Source: Leptoclinus maculatus (lineage: Eukaryota; Chordata; Actinopteri; Perciformes; Stichaeidae). From it: a stretch of 64,000 nt of DNA. The notes beneath the pieces are model-generated. The model was not told the origin of the DNA, did not search any database, and saw nothing but the letters and a program-made list of their open reading frames with translations. The position numbers and the translations under genes were made by a program. Of the stretch, positions 1-10,716 are shown piece by piece. Positions within the stretch are counted from its first letter, which is position 1. Each line of letters begins with the position of its first letter. The stretch is from contig JAVDOI010000009.1 in assembly GCA_032191485.1 (NCBI GenBank), positions 25,195,843 to 25,259,842 of the forward strand, written 5' to 3'.

Positions 1-316
1 ACTTGGGCTGAGACTGATGACGTTTCAAAAGTCCACGAGTTCACAAGTACAGAGAAGTACGCATATTGAGAAAGTCCCACGCTTTGAAGCCTCGACACGG
101 AAGGAACCATCACTAGTAAACGGTGTTTTTGACGGAGTTTGTGTGGAGAGAAAGTTTGTGTCGTTGGTGGATTGTCTCCTGGTGTCCTACGGAGCTAATG
201 AAGTTAGCATGCTACCAGGAAGTAGACTGACCCAAACACGAACTAGCAACACAGCACAGTTCAGAGTTTGTCTGGAGGAAACGTCTAAATGTTTAGATTT
301 AAAGACATCTTTAAAA
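1..316 (+). promoter_or_regulatory. 5' flank and probable 5' UTR of ZNF-A
   Basis: The stretch before the ATG at 317 matches the sequence before exon 1 of the three other zinc-finger paralogs (about 15790-16073, 26040-26272, and 42148-42420 on the minus strand). The shared block includes the GAGAAAGTTTGTGTCGTTGG and GTTAGCATGCTACCAGGAAG segments. The first ~70 bases of the window do not match the other copies. It is probably promoter plus 5' UTR. No TATA box is evident and the transcription start cannot be placed. Confidence 0.5.
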
Positions 317-3300
317 ATGTCTAAAGTCCAAATGCTGAGATGTTTAGTCAACCAGCGACTAACTGCGGCTGCTGAAGAGATATTTGGTATGTTTGAAAGA
401 ACGATAGCAGAGTACGAGGAGGAACTTTCTGCTTTAAAAGAGATGAACGAGCGACAACGGAGACTACTGGACGCTGTTTTCAACCCTCAGCTGCGGTTAC
501 ACAGAGCAGGTTGGTTCACTTTATTTCTTCTGTTCATGCTCCGGCTGATAACGTTTCTATGTAGTTTGGAGTGAGACTCGGTTGATTCAATTAATCTTTT
601 TCTTCTTCTTTTGATCTGTTCTCTCAGCTTCTAGATGACAGAAAATATTTACACAAAGTAAAGTTTGTTCTCTTTGATAACACCACGTGGGTTTTGCAAC
701 TGCGGTCAAGTGAGCCGGTGTTACGGTTTAACCAGGGACCCTGTTAACTGGCGACCTTCAGCCGAATGCGTCTGTTGTTGTCGTAGTTACGGCAGCTGTT
801 GAAAATGGTAAGAGAAAACGTAGCTGTCCTCATGTGATGTTGTCATGAGGTGAAAATACACAATGTGGACAATGCCCATGGTACAACTTTCACACAAGAG
901 TTACCAATGAAGATTTGATATCTAGACTCTGTGTCCAGCTTGCAACTGAAAATGAATCTCAACCATGTTTTTGACAAATTGAATGTCATTATGGCTTTCA
1001 CTTATTAAAGTCAAATGAACTCAACTTGCACTCTGTGTTCTTGGCTGGTTAAATTCTTCATTTTATGGCATTGCCATTTATGGTTTGCTCTGATGCGTTA
1101 TTGTCCACATTGTGTATTTTCACCTCATGACAACATCACAAACGTTTGCCTCGTTAATTTGCAGCGCTACAAAGATTTGTTTCGTAAACCAGCTGTATTC
1201 AAAAGTGTTCGGTGTTACACTTCAAAATGCTGCATGGTAAACGAGCAGTGCGGTCACAAGTTGATCTTGGTTCCCTCTGTGGTCACGCGTTGATCTGGTT
1301 ACCCCTGCCCTTAGGAGCGACTGCTGACTGTATGCCTCCAACAATTCTGTCGTGCCTATCGTGGCGTAGTGGCACTGCCTCTGCCTGCCAATTGTTTTTC
1401 CACTCACTGATATGAGTTTGAATCCCGTATATACCTTTTTTATTTATTTAATTTTTTAATTTTTTTTTTTTTAAACTGAGTTCTTCTATGTAACACATGT
1501 TTCCACAAAAAAGGCTCCAAAGACGATTATGTGTTTGTTACCAACTTTATTATTTCAAAGGAAGGGGAATTTACTCCCTTCCTGTTTCAACACATGAACA
1601 ACAAGCAAGCGACGTTTCAAACTCGAGTGGACTAGTTTCCTCAAAAGACTCTCCAACGTCGAATCCGGTACGTTTTGACCATAGACTGTAAATGAGAAGG
1701 TTAACAGGGTCCCTGGTTAAACCGTAACACCGGTGTTACGTCCCTACTGGTTTTCAAACTTACTGGTTTCCCTTCCGTGCGCAGCAGCGGAGGTCTATAA
1801 AGCATATCTCATATCCATTGCAGGGATTACGATTGTATAAGTGAGCACTACATCACAGCCATGTATGAAGAAATACATTGAAGAAAATATATTTATGGAA
1901 AGATCGCAGTGACCTGGATTCAGACTGTCGAGCAAAACAGTAATACATCTAAAGACGGTTGTAGTGACTGATTCCTGTAACTAGCCACTCGGCTGGGTGC
2001 GGGAGAAGATCGTGTTTTCGTACTCGCTTCGACATAAAGATTCCAGGCTTTTCGTATCTTTGGGTGAGGTTCCCATTTAATTAGAGTTCACAATTGACAA
2101 TAGAACTGGATATTACTTAGCTTCCTGGTCTCCCTCTGGTGTGTCTTGTTTTGCGGTAAAAACCGTGCAATCTCCCCGTCACCCATGCATCATCACCTGT
2201 CTGTTACACCTGTGCCCCATATATTAATTAGCTGCCACACTAACCCACACTGCCACCTGTGGTCAGCCTGAGGTAGGCTCCCAATATACATTTATAATAT
2301 CCAGACCTAACTAATGGCTCCTACAACGGTCACGCTACGCGATCCGCCACTCGCTCTTAAGGAAGTGTCAGTCATTCAGTTATTTATCCATTAAGTCATA
2401 CCTCGTCAGTGTCCAGGGAACGTTTGGGTTTAGGGTGAACTGAAACCACTGGTTACTTTGGGCGTCTCTTCGAACACTTCCAAACATATTTATCAATGCT
2501 TTTCAAATGTATAATGTTCACGCCCAGGGTCGTCTGCATAATTATGATAACACATTTTGTTGTTTTCCATAATCTGAGCTAGTGGAAGCATGTAGATGTT
2601 GAACAGAAGAGGCCCCAGTATTGAACCTTGGGGAACACCACATGTCATTTTAGTCAGCTCTGATGTGTAATTAGCTACAGACACAAAGTATTCTCTGTCC
2701 TTCAAGTAGGATTCAAACCAGTTAAGTGCTGTGCCAGAGTCCCACTCAGATTTTTAGTCTTTCTAGTAGTATGTCATGGTCGACCGTGTCGAATGCAGCA
2801 CTGAGATCCAGTAATACTAAGACTAAAATTCTGCCATTGTCTGTGTTTAAGTGGATGTCGTTGAAAACCTTAAGAAGAACAGTTTCAGTACTGTGGTCCT
2901 GTCGAAAGCCTGACTGGAAGACATCAAAACAGTTATTTACGACCAAGAAGTTGTTCAGCTGTTGAAAAAACGCTTTTTCAATTATTTTACTTAAAAATGG
3001 GAGGTTTGATATTGGCCTATAATTTTTCATTGTTGCAGAGTCTAAATTAGCCTTCTTTAGGAGTGGTTTAATAACTGCAATTTTTAGGACTTGTGGGAAG
3101 ACACCTGAGAGAAGGGATGTGTTTACAATTTGTAAAAGATCAGTGGTCATGCAGTTTGAAATATTTTTGAAAAAATGTGTTGGTAGAATATCCAAGCAGC
3201 AGGAGGATGACTTCAGATGTTGTATAATGTCTTCTAGGCTTCTAAGGTCGATTGAATGAAATTGTGTCATGATATTTGAATGGATGTTATTCAGAGATGG

Positions 3301-6300
3301 GGACAACACATATCCTGTGGTTGATGTGGAGGCACTGACTGCTTGTCTAATTTTCTGAATTTTGTCAGTAAAAAAGGAGGCAAATTGATTGCATGCCCAG
3401 GTGGATTGGAGCTCAGCAGCTACTGACTGACACTGGAGGGTTTGTTAGCCTGTCGACAAAGAGGTTATATCAAACTTTCACATAATGCACCATGACTTAT
3501 CACATATTGCGTTCGGTTCTTTATCACATTATGAAGGATTTTCTTCTGGAAATGTGCACATATATTGAGAGTAGCTAATTACGAATATTGTGTCACAAAA
3601 TCCTTCAATAATTCAATTTGTGAGAAAATAAAGAAGAAAGTCAGCTTAAATGGCTTTAGAATATTCATAATGTCCTCATATTTGAACTGTTAAATAAACA
3701 GTTCCTTAAGAGGTTGTAGTACATTTTCAATGGATTCTTGTTCATGATGACTCCAACTATGTCCATTAAAAATGTCATGTCATTTTACTGTATGTCTAAT
3801 GTTTTGATTGTCTATATTGAAAATCTAGACATTAAGCTTAGTAAAAGCCTTGGTCTTTTGTGTCATTTTGGACATATATAGCTCTACCTACCTCCTTAGT
3901 GTGGTGGTGATCAAAGGCATTGTTCTAAAACTAATGTATTTGGATTGGGATTCAGTTGGAACACATACAAACACATAGCTCTATCTTTATGCAATCATGA
4001 TTAGGCTCATTTGTACTGTATAGAAAAACAGACAAAATTATTGAAATTGCTATAAAGTTTTATCTTTAATTGTCATGTTTAAGTGACTTCATTATTTTAA
4101 ATAAGCCATTAGGTAAAAAAACAAGCACAGCATATAGCTTAACAATACAACAATTTTCAAACATGCAAACGATTCAGTTCTAACTAACAAAATCTACTCA
4201 TGAAGAAGCCATAGTGGCAAGAACTTTACCAGCATTCACAAAAACAGCTAGCTAGCCACAGATAGCCTCAGAAACCCTTTTCTTCTAAATGCTTAAGTAC
4301 ATTAAACTACAAACACACTTGAAGCTGCTTTAACCATAAACACAAGAGTTACGGCTGCGTCTTTCAAAAAATGTCCAGGATTTTAAATTTGGCCACAGCC
4401 CACATTCCTAAGCAATAACCAGGAAAACATCCACTTACTATTTTCACTAAATAGCTCCTTTAGTCTCTTTGCAAGACCACTTCCGTGTCCAGCAGATTTG
4501 TAGAGCCTCATCATACTAACATAGTCATGGTCCAAGTCGAGGCTTTCAGCCAAAGGTTTCCTGAGGTAGATTTGAGGATGAAAATGTGTTGCAAGATCTC
4601 GAAAGAGTTGAGAAACTCAATTGAATACCCCAAGCATTAACATGTCTTTATCAAGGTTTAACTGCACAATATATGACAGCAATTCTGTTGGCAGGAAAGT
4701 TTCTTGTAACCTCTTAACTTAAGGATGTGCATTTATTCATATAGAGAAATTCTGAAAATGAATGTCATTTGAGCTAACTTTGCCTTTAATTTTCTCAAAA
4801 ATCCTACAGTAAAATTACATTACATTTGACATGGACATATATGGAGTCATCATGAACAGAACTCCAATGGAAATTTTAGCTAACCAAAGAAGGAAATATT
4901 TTTATTACAGATCAAAGATTATTATTATTAATTTTTTTTTTTAAAGATAGTACAGCAGTGTAACTTCAGATTTTATTATTGTTGGATTTCATATAATCTA
5001 CAAAATTACATTGTTCTGACTTGTTATATTAAATTGACAAATTATTGATCAAATAAAGGTCTATTTCCGAGCTTTTTGGGCTATCCAAGTACCCGTACCG
5101 TAGCACCACGAATAGACGAGCATTACATTCAAGCGCCGGCTCAGGTGACCGAGGTTCCGCAGATGACGGCTCACTTGATCACAGTATTTTGCAGCATGTT
5201 GAATTCTAAAATGATTCATATGTTCATGGTCACATAAGAGTTCATTAAAATATTATATTATCTGTTTTCCATTGCTACACTGGAAAGGGGGTGCAGCGTA
5301 CATTAGTCAACTATAACCGCCCACATGATCAAATCTCAGCCGGACTTTATGGAGGATGCAGGTTCTTTGAATACTTCTTAACAATGTTGGGTAGTGCCAC
5401 ACTTTTTTGCCATCTAAACTATTGATGACCTCATTGCTGCTGGTGCGTTGTGTCTTTACAATTTGTGTCGGCATATCTGTTTGGTAACTGTGCACAGGGA
5501 GTGTAAGAGGAAATGATGGCAGGAAAAAAAGTGTATCTACAGGAGACTATTTGCTCAATACTAATATTTCTTCGTAACGTCTCTGTGTATGTTTACTGTT
5601 TTCCTGCAGACGTCCAGCAGCTGTTGGTGGTTAAAGAAGAGGTTCCCCCTGAACAGCAGGAGTGGAGCTCCAGTCTGGACCAGGAGGACCCAGAGCCCCC
5701 ACACATTAAAGAGGAACAGGAGGACCCAGAGCCCCCACACATTAAAGAGGAACAGGAGGACCCACAGCCCCCACACATTAAACAGGAACAGGAGGAACTC
5801 TGGACGAGTCAGGAGGGAGAGCAGCTTCAAGGTCTGGAGGAGGCTGATATCAAGTTCTCATTCACTCCTGTGAAGAGTGAAGATGATGAAGAGGAAGCTC
5901 AGTCCTCACAGCTTCATCAAAAACAAACTGAACAGATGGAAACAGATGCTGATGGAGAGGACTGTGGAGGACCAGAACCAGACAGGAACTCAGATCCAGA
6001 TAGACATCCAGAACCAGATACTGATGACAAGACTGGAGACTCTTCTGACACTGACTGTGATGATTGGAAGGAGACCAGAGAACCTCAGTCAGGTTTAAAT
6101 TATTTGAAACAGATGGAAACAGATGCTGATGGAGAGGACTGTGGAGGACCAGAACCAGACAGGAACTCAGATCCAGATAGACATCCAGAACCAGATACTG
6201 ATGACAAGACTGGAGACTCTTCTGACACTGACTGTGATGATTGGAAGGAGACCAGAGAACCTCAGTCAGGTTTAAATTATTTGAAACAGATGGAAACACA

Positions 6301-6898
6301 TGCTGATGGAGAGGACTGTGGAGGACCAGAACCAGACAGGAACTCAGATCCAGATAGACATCCAGAACCAGATACTGATGACAAGACTGGAGACTCTTCT
6401 GACACTGACTGTGATGAATGGAAGGAGACCAGAGAACCTCAGTCAGGTTTAAATTATTTGAAACCCGATGAAGTCCATGTCAGTGATTCAAGATGTAGTG
6501 CTGGTGAGAAACTATTTACATGCTCTGAGTGTGGGAAAACAACTGGCAGAAGTGGAGATCTGAAGATGCACATGAGAACCCACACAGGAGAGAAACCTTT
6601 CAGCTGCTCCGTCTGTAAGAAATCTTTTAACCAGTGTTCAAATTTAAAGAGACACATGAGATTCCACACAGGAGAGAAACCTTTCAGCTGCTCAGTTTGT
6701 AAGAAATGTTTTAACCAGGGTTCAACTTTACAGGCACACATGAGAATCCACACAGGAGAGAAACCTTTCAGCTGCTCAGTTTGTAAGAAATGTTTTAACC
6801 ATGGTTCACATTTAAAGAGACACATGAGAATCCACACAGGAGAGAACCTTTCAGCTGCTCAGTGTGTGATGAAAGATTTCGGCACAAGTCAGCTCTGA
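317..6898 (+). CDS. ZNF-A: C2H2 zinc-finger protein, two exons, last finger frameshifted
   Basis: This is a probable nuclear DNA-binding transcription factor of the large fish C2H2 family with no KRAB box. Exon 1 is 317-509: it encodes M-S-K-V-Q-M-L-R, then a charged helical stretch with AEYEEELSALKEMNERQRR, and ends at donor GCAG|GTTGGT in phase 1. Exon 2 is 5610-6898, with acceptor TTCCTGCAG; G|AC restores Asp and [11 protein letters not shown] follows. The joined product is 493 aa. Exon 2 carries three [12 protein letters not shown] units, three 59-residue acidic units and four C2H2 fingers with HTGEKPF linkers. Relative to the finger consensus one A is missing in GAGAAACC near 6842. This shifts the frame, replaces the fifth finger and ends translation at 6898. 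The unshifted frame would continue to a TAG at 6938. Joining of the exons is inferred from phase and family structure. The 5.1 kb intron holds a fold-back element and a LINE relic. Confidence 0.8.
715..1733. repeat. Fold-back/MITE-like element with nested inverted repeats
   Basis: Bases 715-748 and 1700-1733 are perfect 34 bp inverted repeats (starting CCGGTGTTACGGTTTAACC). Inside them a second inverted pair lies near 832-880 and 1095-1143 (GTTGTCATGAGGTGAAAATA and its complement). No transposase coding and no clear target-site duplication are visible. It sits in the ZNF-A intron, and the corresponding intron parts of the other paralogs lack it. Confidence 0.65.
1734..2472. other. ZNF-A intron, no gene seen
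   Basis: This is unique-looking intronic sequence of mixed composition. I see no open frame with recognisable similarity, no RNA gene and no clear repeat. Confidence 0.4.
2473..3440 (-). mobile_element. L2/jockey-like LINE reverse-transcriptase fragment
   Basis: Read on the minus strand, 3440-2746 encodes the N-terminal and palm part of a non-LTR reverse transcriptase: NYRPISNLPFLSKIIEK, then motif A LLDLSAAFDTVDH. After a small frameshift, 2745-2493 continues with LNWFESYLKDREYF, motif B GVPQGSILGPLLFNIY and motif C with YADD. No endonuclease, 3' UTR or tail is present, so it is a dead, doubly truncated copy. It lies antisense in the ZNF-A intron. The clade is inferred from the motif wording. 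Confidence 0.85.
3441..4274. other. ZNF-A intron, AT-rich, nothing recognised
   Basis: AT-rich sequence with many stops in all frames. I see no gene, no tandem array and no clear transposon terminus. Confidence 0.4.
5687..5794 (+). repeat. Coding 36 bp repeat, 3 units (ZNF-A)
   Basis: Three in-frame copies of a 36 bp unit encode [12 protein letters not shown] (last unit DPQPPHIKQEQE). Every unit keeps I-K-x-E, which fits the SUMO consensus (hydrophobic-K-x-E). It is the shortest array of the four paralogs. Confidence 0.95.
5933..6463 (+). repeat. Coding 177 bp repeat, 3 units (ZNF-A)
   Basis: Three tandem in-frame 177 bp units begin at 5933, 6110 and 6287. Each encodes 59 residues, from QMETDADGEDCGG to SGLNYLK. 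The units are nearly identical; the third has METHAD in place of METDAD. ZNF-B has two such units, ZNF-D one, and ZNF-C only the tail, so the array changes by unequal exchange or slippage. Confidence 0.95.
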
Positions 6899-6940
6899 AG
6901 TTGCACATAATTACTCATACAAGAGACAACCGGCTTTAGT

Positions 6941-7408
6941 GGTTCTGTTTGTATACAAAAGGTAAATATCTGACACACCACATGGCACTTAACGCAGGGG
7001 AAGAAATATGGTGCTTTTTTCCTATCTTTATTCAAAACCATGTTGTTTTAATTTGAGAGCGTTGCTTATTGATACCACGTTCAGATTTTGAATTGTTTCC
7101 CTCAAAACCCTGTCTTCACACACAATTAGCCCCCGCTTGCGATTAGTGACACAATAAACCTTGATTGCTCTGAGAGATCCATGCTTTGTTTAAGGTGACG
7201 CCTCCTCATGTTGGCAGGGAGCTTAGTACTGTCTTTAGTTTGATCCAGTAGACTAATTGAGTTTTCTAGAGGGGTCCGGGGCACGCTCACCTGGAAGAAA
7301 ATGTTGTTGTGAAATGTTGCACCCTTGTTGCCATATTGAGAGCCGTGCGGAGGCAATCCTTCAATCATAAATTTGTTCTGAGTTTGTAATTGAGCACCTA
7401 ACAACATT
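6941..7408 (+). other. ZNF-A 3' flank with decayed finger sequence
   Basis: Directly after the ancestral stop near 6938, one frame reads like a degenerate finger tail (GKYLTHHM near 6960). Bases 7265-7392 repeat a sequence found again at 9211-9655 (GTTTTCTAGAGGGGTC and GTTGCACCCTTGTTGCCATA blocks). I see no intact gene. The same stretch is present in the duplicate at about 31303-31770. Confidence 0.5.
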
Positions 7409-7537
7409 TTTAAGAAACACATGAGAACCCACACAGGAGAGAAACCTTTCAGCTGCTCAGTTTGTGATAAAAGATTTATGCGCAACGCAGATCTAAATGT
7501 ACACATGAAAACTCACACAGGAAAGAACCCCCTTTAG
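7409..7537 (+). pseudogene. Displaced terminal C2H2 finger of ZNF-A
   Basis: An isolated open stretch reads [18 protein letters not shown], then [17 protein letters not shown] and GKNPL with a TAG at 7535. It matches the end of ZNF-D, which finishes CDKKCMRNADLKVHMKTH. The finger is correctly built (C-x2-C-x12-H-x3-H) but lies 0.5 kb past the present stop, with no start or splice acceptor of its own. It is most likely the original last finger, cut off by the frameshift and by inserted sequence. Confidence 0.75.
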
Positions 7538-7594
7538 CCCTTTTAGCCAATCATCCCTTCGAGCGGTGGGCCCATAGAGTAGTGGCTCAATGTA

Positions 7595-8072
7595 CCGTAA
7601 TTTCCGGACTATAGAGCGCACCCACATATAGGCCGCACCTGCTAATTTTTAAAAGAAAAAAGAAATTGTACATAAATAAGCCGCACTTGTCTATAAGCCG
7701 CAGGTGTCCCCGGCCACGTCATCGTTCGGGACCACCCCCCAGCTGCTCTGCAGGCGCGCCCCTGTCTGAAGCTCGAACATCTTCCTGAACTCCACCCGGC
7801 CCTTCTTGCGGTACTCGGCGACGAGCAGCTCCCCGAACGCGAGCGGGCTCTCCCCGGGGAGAGCGGGCGACACGCTCCTCACCGCGGCCGCGTCTGATGC
7901 GCGCGGGGTCTCGGAGTCGTCATCCTCTACAGGGGTTGCCCCGTGATCCTCCTCTTGCGTGCCCGACACCCGGATGTTCGCGTCTTCTTCCATCAATTAG
8001 CCACATCGTTGTAAAAGCCGCAGTCTCAAAGCGTGTGAAAAAAAGTAGCGGCTTATATGCCGGAATTTACGG
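7595..8072. mobile_element. 478 bp TA-flanked MITE carrying a GC-rich insert, copy 1
   Basis: The terminal inverted repeats are CCGTAATTTCCGGACTATA on the left and its imperfect complement (GCCGGAATTTACGG) on the right. The element is flanked by TA at 7593-7594 and 8073-8074. The paralogous sites downstream of ZNF-B (about 21530) and ZNF-D (about 36067, opposite strand) read GGCTCAATGTAGATTTTTC with a single TA. They are empty sites, so the element ends and the TA target duplication are directly visible. Subterminal GCCGCA repeats are typical of this fish MITE type. The middle ~310 bp is strikingly GC-rich and differs in composition from the AT-rich ends. Confidence 0.85.
7691..7993 (-). CDS. 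Captured coding fragment inside the MITE, function unknown
   Basis: On the minus strand an ATG at 7993 opens a frame of about 100 codons. It starts MEEDANIRVSGTQEEDHG, passes through an acidic, Ser/Ala-rich linker, and reaches a more structured stretch with LAFGELLVAEYRKKGRVEF and FRKMFELQTGARLQ. It runs into the terminal repeat and stops at 7691. GC content and codon use differ sharply from the flanks, as expected for an exon picked up from a host gene. I do not recognise the family. It could be an expressed fusion or simply a gene fragment without function. A nearly identical copy lies at 32053-32355. Confidence 0.4.
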   Translation of the reverse strand: MEEDANIRVSGTQEEDHGATPVEDDDSETPRASDAAAVRSVSPALPGESPLAFGELLVAEYRKKGRVEFRKMFELQTGARLQSSWGVVPNDDVAGDTCGL

Positions 8073-8074
8073 TA

Positions 8075-8845
8075 GATTTTTCGGCTTGTTCCTGGTCGAA
8101 CCATACGTCTCATGTCCCAGAAACCAGACCTTCACCAGCAAGCTCCACTCCCAGGTCTGGCTCCAGAAAGGGGCCCCGGTTTCCCTTTTTTCGGCCCAGC
8201 TGCCATTTTTGCTGATGTAAATATCTTCTTGTGTAAAGTTATTTTGCATGTTTAGATCCAGAATTGTAGAAAAATACCAGAAGGCAATTCATGTGTTCAT
8301 GCATTGACTTCTGCAAGTATGTGTTTTCCTTTGTGTAATGTTATAGTTTATGTTGTCTCTGTTTAGTCACCCAGTCCTACGCACCTTTTCACTTTACCCA
8401 CCAGGTATCCCTGCTTTTCCTCTTGTATATATTGTTTTTAATGGTTTTGAGGAAATGTGGTGTTATGATTTAGGTTAGCTATTTTCCTGGTAATTTTAAT
8501 ATCCCTTTTCTAGTAATATGCATCCTGAGCTTAGTACATACTGTAATATCAAAAGAATGTATCTAAATGTAAAAAAACAAGAATGAAATCACACATTGTC
8601 ATTTTACTTATTGCTGAGGGAGCAGAGGTGCAGAAAAAGATCAGAAGGCAGTTAATAGGTTGAATTGTTCTGCAGAAGTAAATAAATGTTGGAAAACAAT
8701 CAATTGAGTTGTGTTTTTTCCATGTCCAACCCACACCCATTACATATGGAAAAGATGGAAGGTAACTTAAGATGGGAATAATTTATAGACTTCAGGAATT
8801 TAAAAAATGGAGGGCTTTTATTTTGTAGGTTACCTACCAAGCAAC
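8075..8845. other. Shared 3' flank of the ZNF paralogs
   Basis: This sequence is common to the four loci (equivalents near 21534-22790, 32437-33208 and, inverted, 35760-36060). It starts with a GATTTTTCGG block and includes a CAGACCTTCACCAGCAAGCT block. It is probably ancestral 3' UTR or downstream sequence. No gene is seen in it. Confidence 0.5.
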
Positions 8846-9180
8846 GAATTTCATTATCGATTTGTTGTGTCGAGCGGAGATGTTTGAGTATAAAAAAAAA
8901 AAGTTGAGTTGAGCGTGGAGCAGAGCAGAGGTAGAGGAAAGATCATCGGAGCCGTAACGTTCTGAAACACATGACGGAGGCAGAGAAATCAGTACGACCT
9001 AAGTCATCCAAGGTGTGGGAGCATTTCACACTAAATAAATAGAAAAAGTGTTAATTGCAAGATATGCAAAAGCGACATGGCATGGCATGGGAGCACCACG
9101 GTGATGATTCAGCACCTAAAACATGTTGGAGTCCTTAATAAGGAGGAAGGGAGTTCAACAGCAGGGTAAGTCACTACACA
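8846..9180 (+). mobile_element. hAT-like relic with broken BED finger
   Basis: From 8971 the frame reads MTEAEKSVRPKSSKVWEHF, then TLNK and a stop. A second frame segment follows with NCKICKSDMAWHG and MIQHLKHVG, the C-x2-C...H-x4-H layout of a BED finger. A TAG and a CATGG repeat disrupt it. BED fingers of this sort head hAT-family transposases. The same relic is at 33209-33540, where a hAT-type right end (TTAGTTGCAGCCCTA) is also visible. Confidence 0.65.
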
Positions 9181-10212
9181 TTGAGTTTTTATTTTCTAGT
9201 TAGTGTTGGTTTTCTAGAGGGGTCTGGGGCACGCTCAGCTGGAAGAAAATGTACATTTTAAAGTTAAATGCATCTTTGTCCTCTTGTAAACAATTGTGTG
9301 CTCTTCTTTTAGCGTTGATGGAATGTAACTAAGTACATTAACTTAAGTATTGTATTGTATAGTATTGTCATTTTTAAGTGATTTTTCATTCATTGATTCA
9401 TGTATAATCTTATATACTCTTGAGATCAAAATTGTTTAAGATAAGTAAATGAAGTAACCTTGGATTGAATTACCTGTTTTGTTGTTGTTAAATATTGCCA
9501 ATATTTCCAGCTGATAACGCCGTTCCAAGCTTAACATTGTTAGCTCTGTCAGCACTGTTGTTGTGTGAACTGTTGCACCCTTGTTGCCATATTGAGAGCC
9601 GTGCGGAGGCAATCCTTCAATCATACATTTGTTCTGAGTTTGTAATTCAGCACCTTTAAATCTGTTTTTTATAGTGTGGTTTTGTACTTAATTCACACTG
9701 TTTTCATCCTGTGGCTACAGTTTGTTAAATGTATGTGATAGTAATGCTTTTTATTATTTAAATAACTTGATATTTGATTTAATAATAAAGGTATTTAGTT
9801 AGTAAATTGTTCCAGCTGTCAACATGTTTATGCAAGGTGGTAAAAGTTAAATTACGGGGAACCAGCTCCCTTATAAGAGACCTTAGCTCTCCTGAACATA
9901 ACAAAAGTTTAAGTTTGGCATCTCCAAAAAGTGTTAAACCATCTACTCTGAATGTCACAATGTTAAGTGACAGCAAAGCTGTTATCAGAAACCATGAGAA
10001 AACCCCAAAACTAGTCTGTACTGAAGCCTCCACCAGTCATGTGACTCTCACCTTGCAGGTCATAGCAGATGGAGTTCTCAGGATGCTGCCTTCTATTTTT
10101 TAGCCTTTACAAAACCAAAAACATGAGAAAAAGCTTAAGGACTGAATTAAACAGCCTGTTAATCTGCTATAGTGTTCGCTGCAAGAATTAGCACGTCTTG
10201 CTAACGAGTTTA
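9181..10212. other. Repeat-derived sequence, no gene seen
   Basis: It contains a second copy of the 7265-7392 repeat at 9206-9240 and 9560-9655, and a MITE fragment near 9310-9360 (GGAATGTAACTAAGTACAT). A short open frame at 9807-10103 has no recognisable domain and I do not call it a gene. Confidence 0.45.
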
Positions 10213-10695
10213 TGTTGGAAAAATTAACTCGAGACCGGTTGAAAATCATTAATCACAGGACATTTATTCTTTGCAAAGAAGGAGACAGAGTTGATTCACA
10301 TACAGGATATGTACATCAAGGCCGCTCGGAGTTCTGACTCTGAGCTTCTGATATTTATACTGAGTAAACAACATGCAATGGGCTGGCACAGGATTGGTTT
10401 ACAATGAGGTCTTCGTCACAAAAGGTGACACACACACACAAAATGGCGTCCACGCCATGTAGTCTGGGAAGAGTGTCTGCAACTTCTGGCACAAAGGTCA
10501 CTTAGCTCTCCTTCTAGCTCAACGCTTCTACAGTTCTTATTATCATTACAATCCGGGACATTCTGCTCTCTCAGCAGACTAAACATCTGTAGAATCTAAT
10601 GTCGGAGTAAGTTCACACACACACATTCACATGAGGACACCAGACTTTGTAAGCCCACATATTATAATTGGTCGTTTAGATTTTTGACCCCAACA
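10213..10695 (-). mobile_element. Solo LTR of an LTR retrotransposon
   Basis: This 483 bp element starts TGTTGG and ends CCAACA on the plus strand (inverted TG...CA termini). It is flanked by a perfect 5 bp target duplication, GTTTA at 10208-10212 and 10696-10700. On the minus strand it has a TATA-like box (GTATAAATAT, complement of 10351-10360) and an AATAAA (complement of 10263-10268) about 90 bp further on, the expected U3-R-U5 order. No internal coding region is present, so it arose by LTR-LTR recombination. The superfamily cannot be told from an LTR alone. Confidence 0.85.
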
Positions 10696-10716
10696 GTTTA
10701 CTACTACAGTAGTAAC

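Larger units (their letters stand above)
4275..9180 (+). repeat. Segmental duplication, copy 1 (partner 28837-33540)
   Basis: The block from CCCTTTTCTTCTAAATGC at 4275 to GTCACTACACA at 9180 recurs in direct orientation at 28837-33540. It contains the 3' part of the intron, the zinc-finger exon, the displaced finger relic, a 478 bp MITE and a BED-finger hAT relic. From the end of the finger exon to the right edge the two copies are almost base-for-base identical. The intron and acidic-repeat parts differ by several indels. The duplicate includes the same frameshift in the last finger, so the frameshift predates the duplication. Confidence 0.9.

Noticed and set aside
5513..5609. Hydrophobic N-terminal extension in frame with exon 2 ([10 protein letters not shown]... 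before DVQQLL), present in all four paralogs
   Set aside because: It is read-through of the intron's pyrimidine-rich end; the TTTCCTGCAG acceptor and phase-1 joining to exon 1 give the family-typical start of exon 2.
7690..7996. GC- and CpG-rich stretch that could be a CpG island promoter
   Set aside because: It is confined within a MITE bounded by terminal repeats and absent from empty paralogous sites; better explained as captured sequence.
9807..10103. 98-codon plus-strand frame
   Set aside because: Low-complexity composition, overlapping open frame on the other strand, no recognisable domain, and surrounding repeats.
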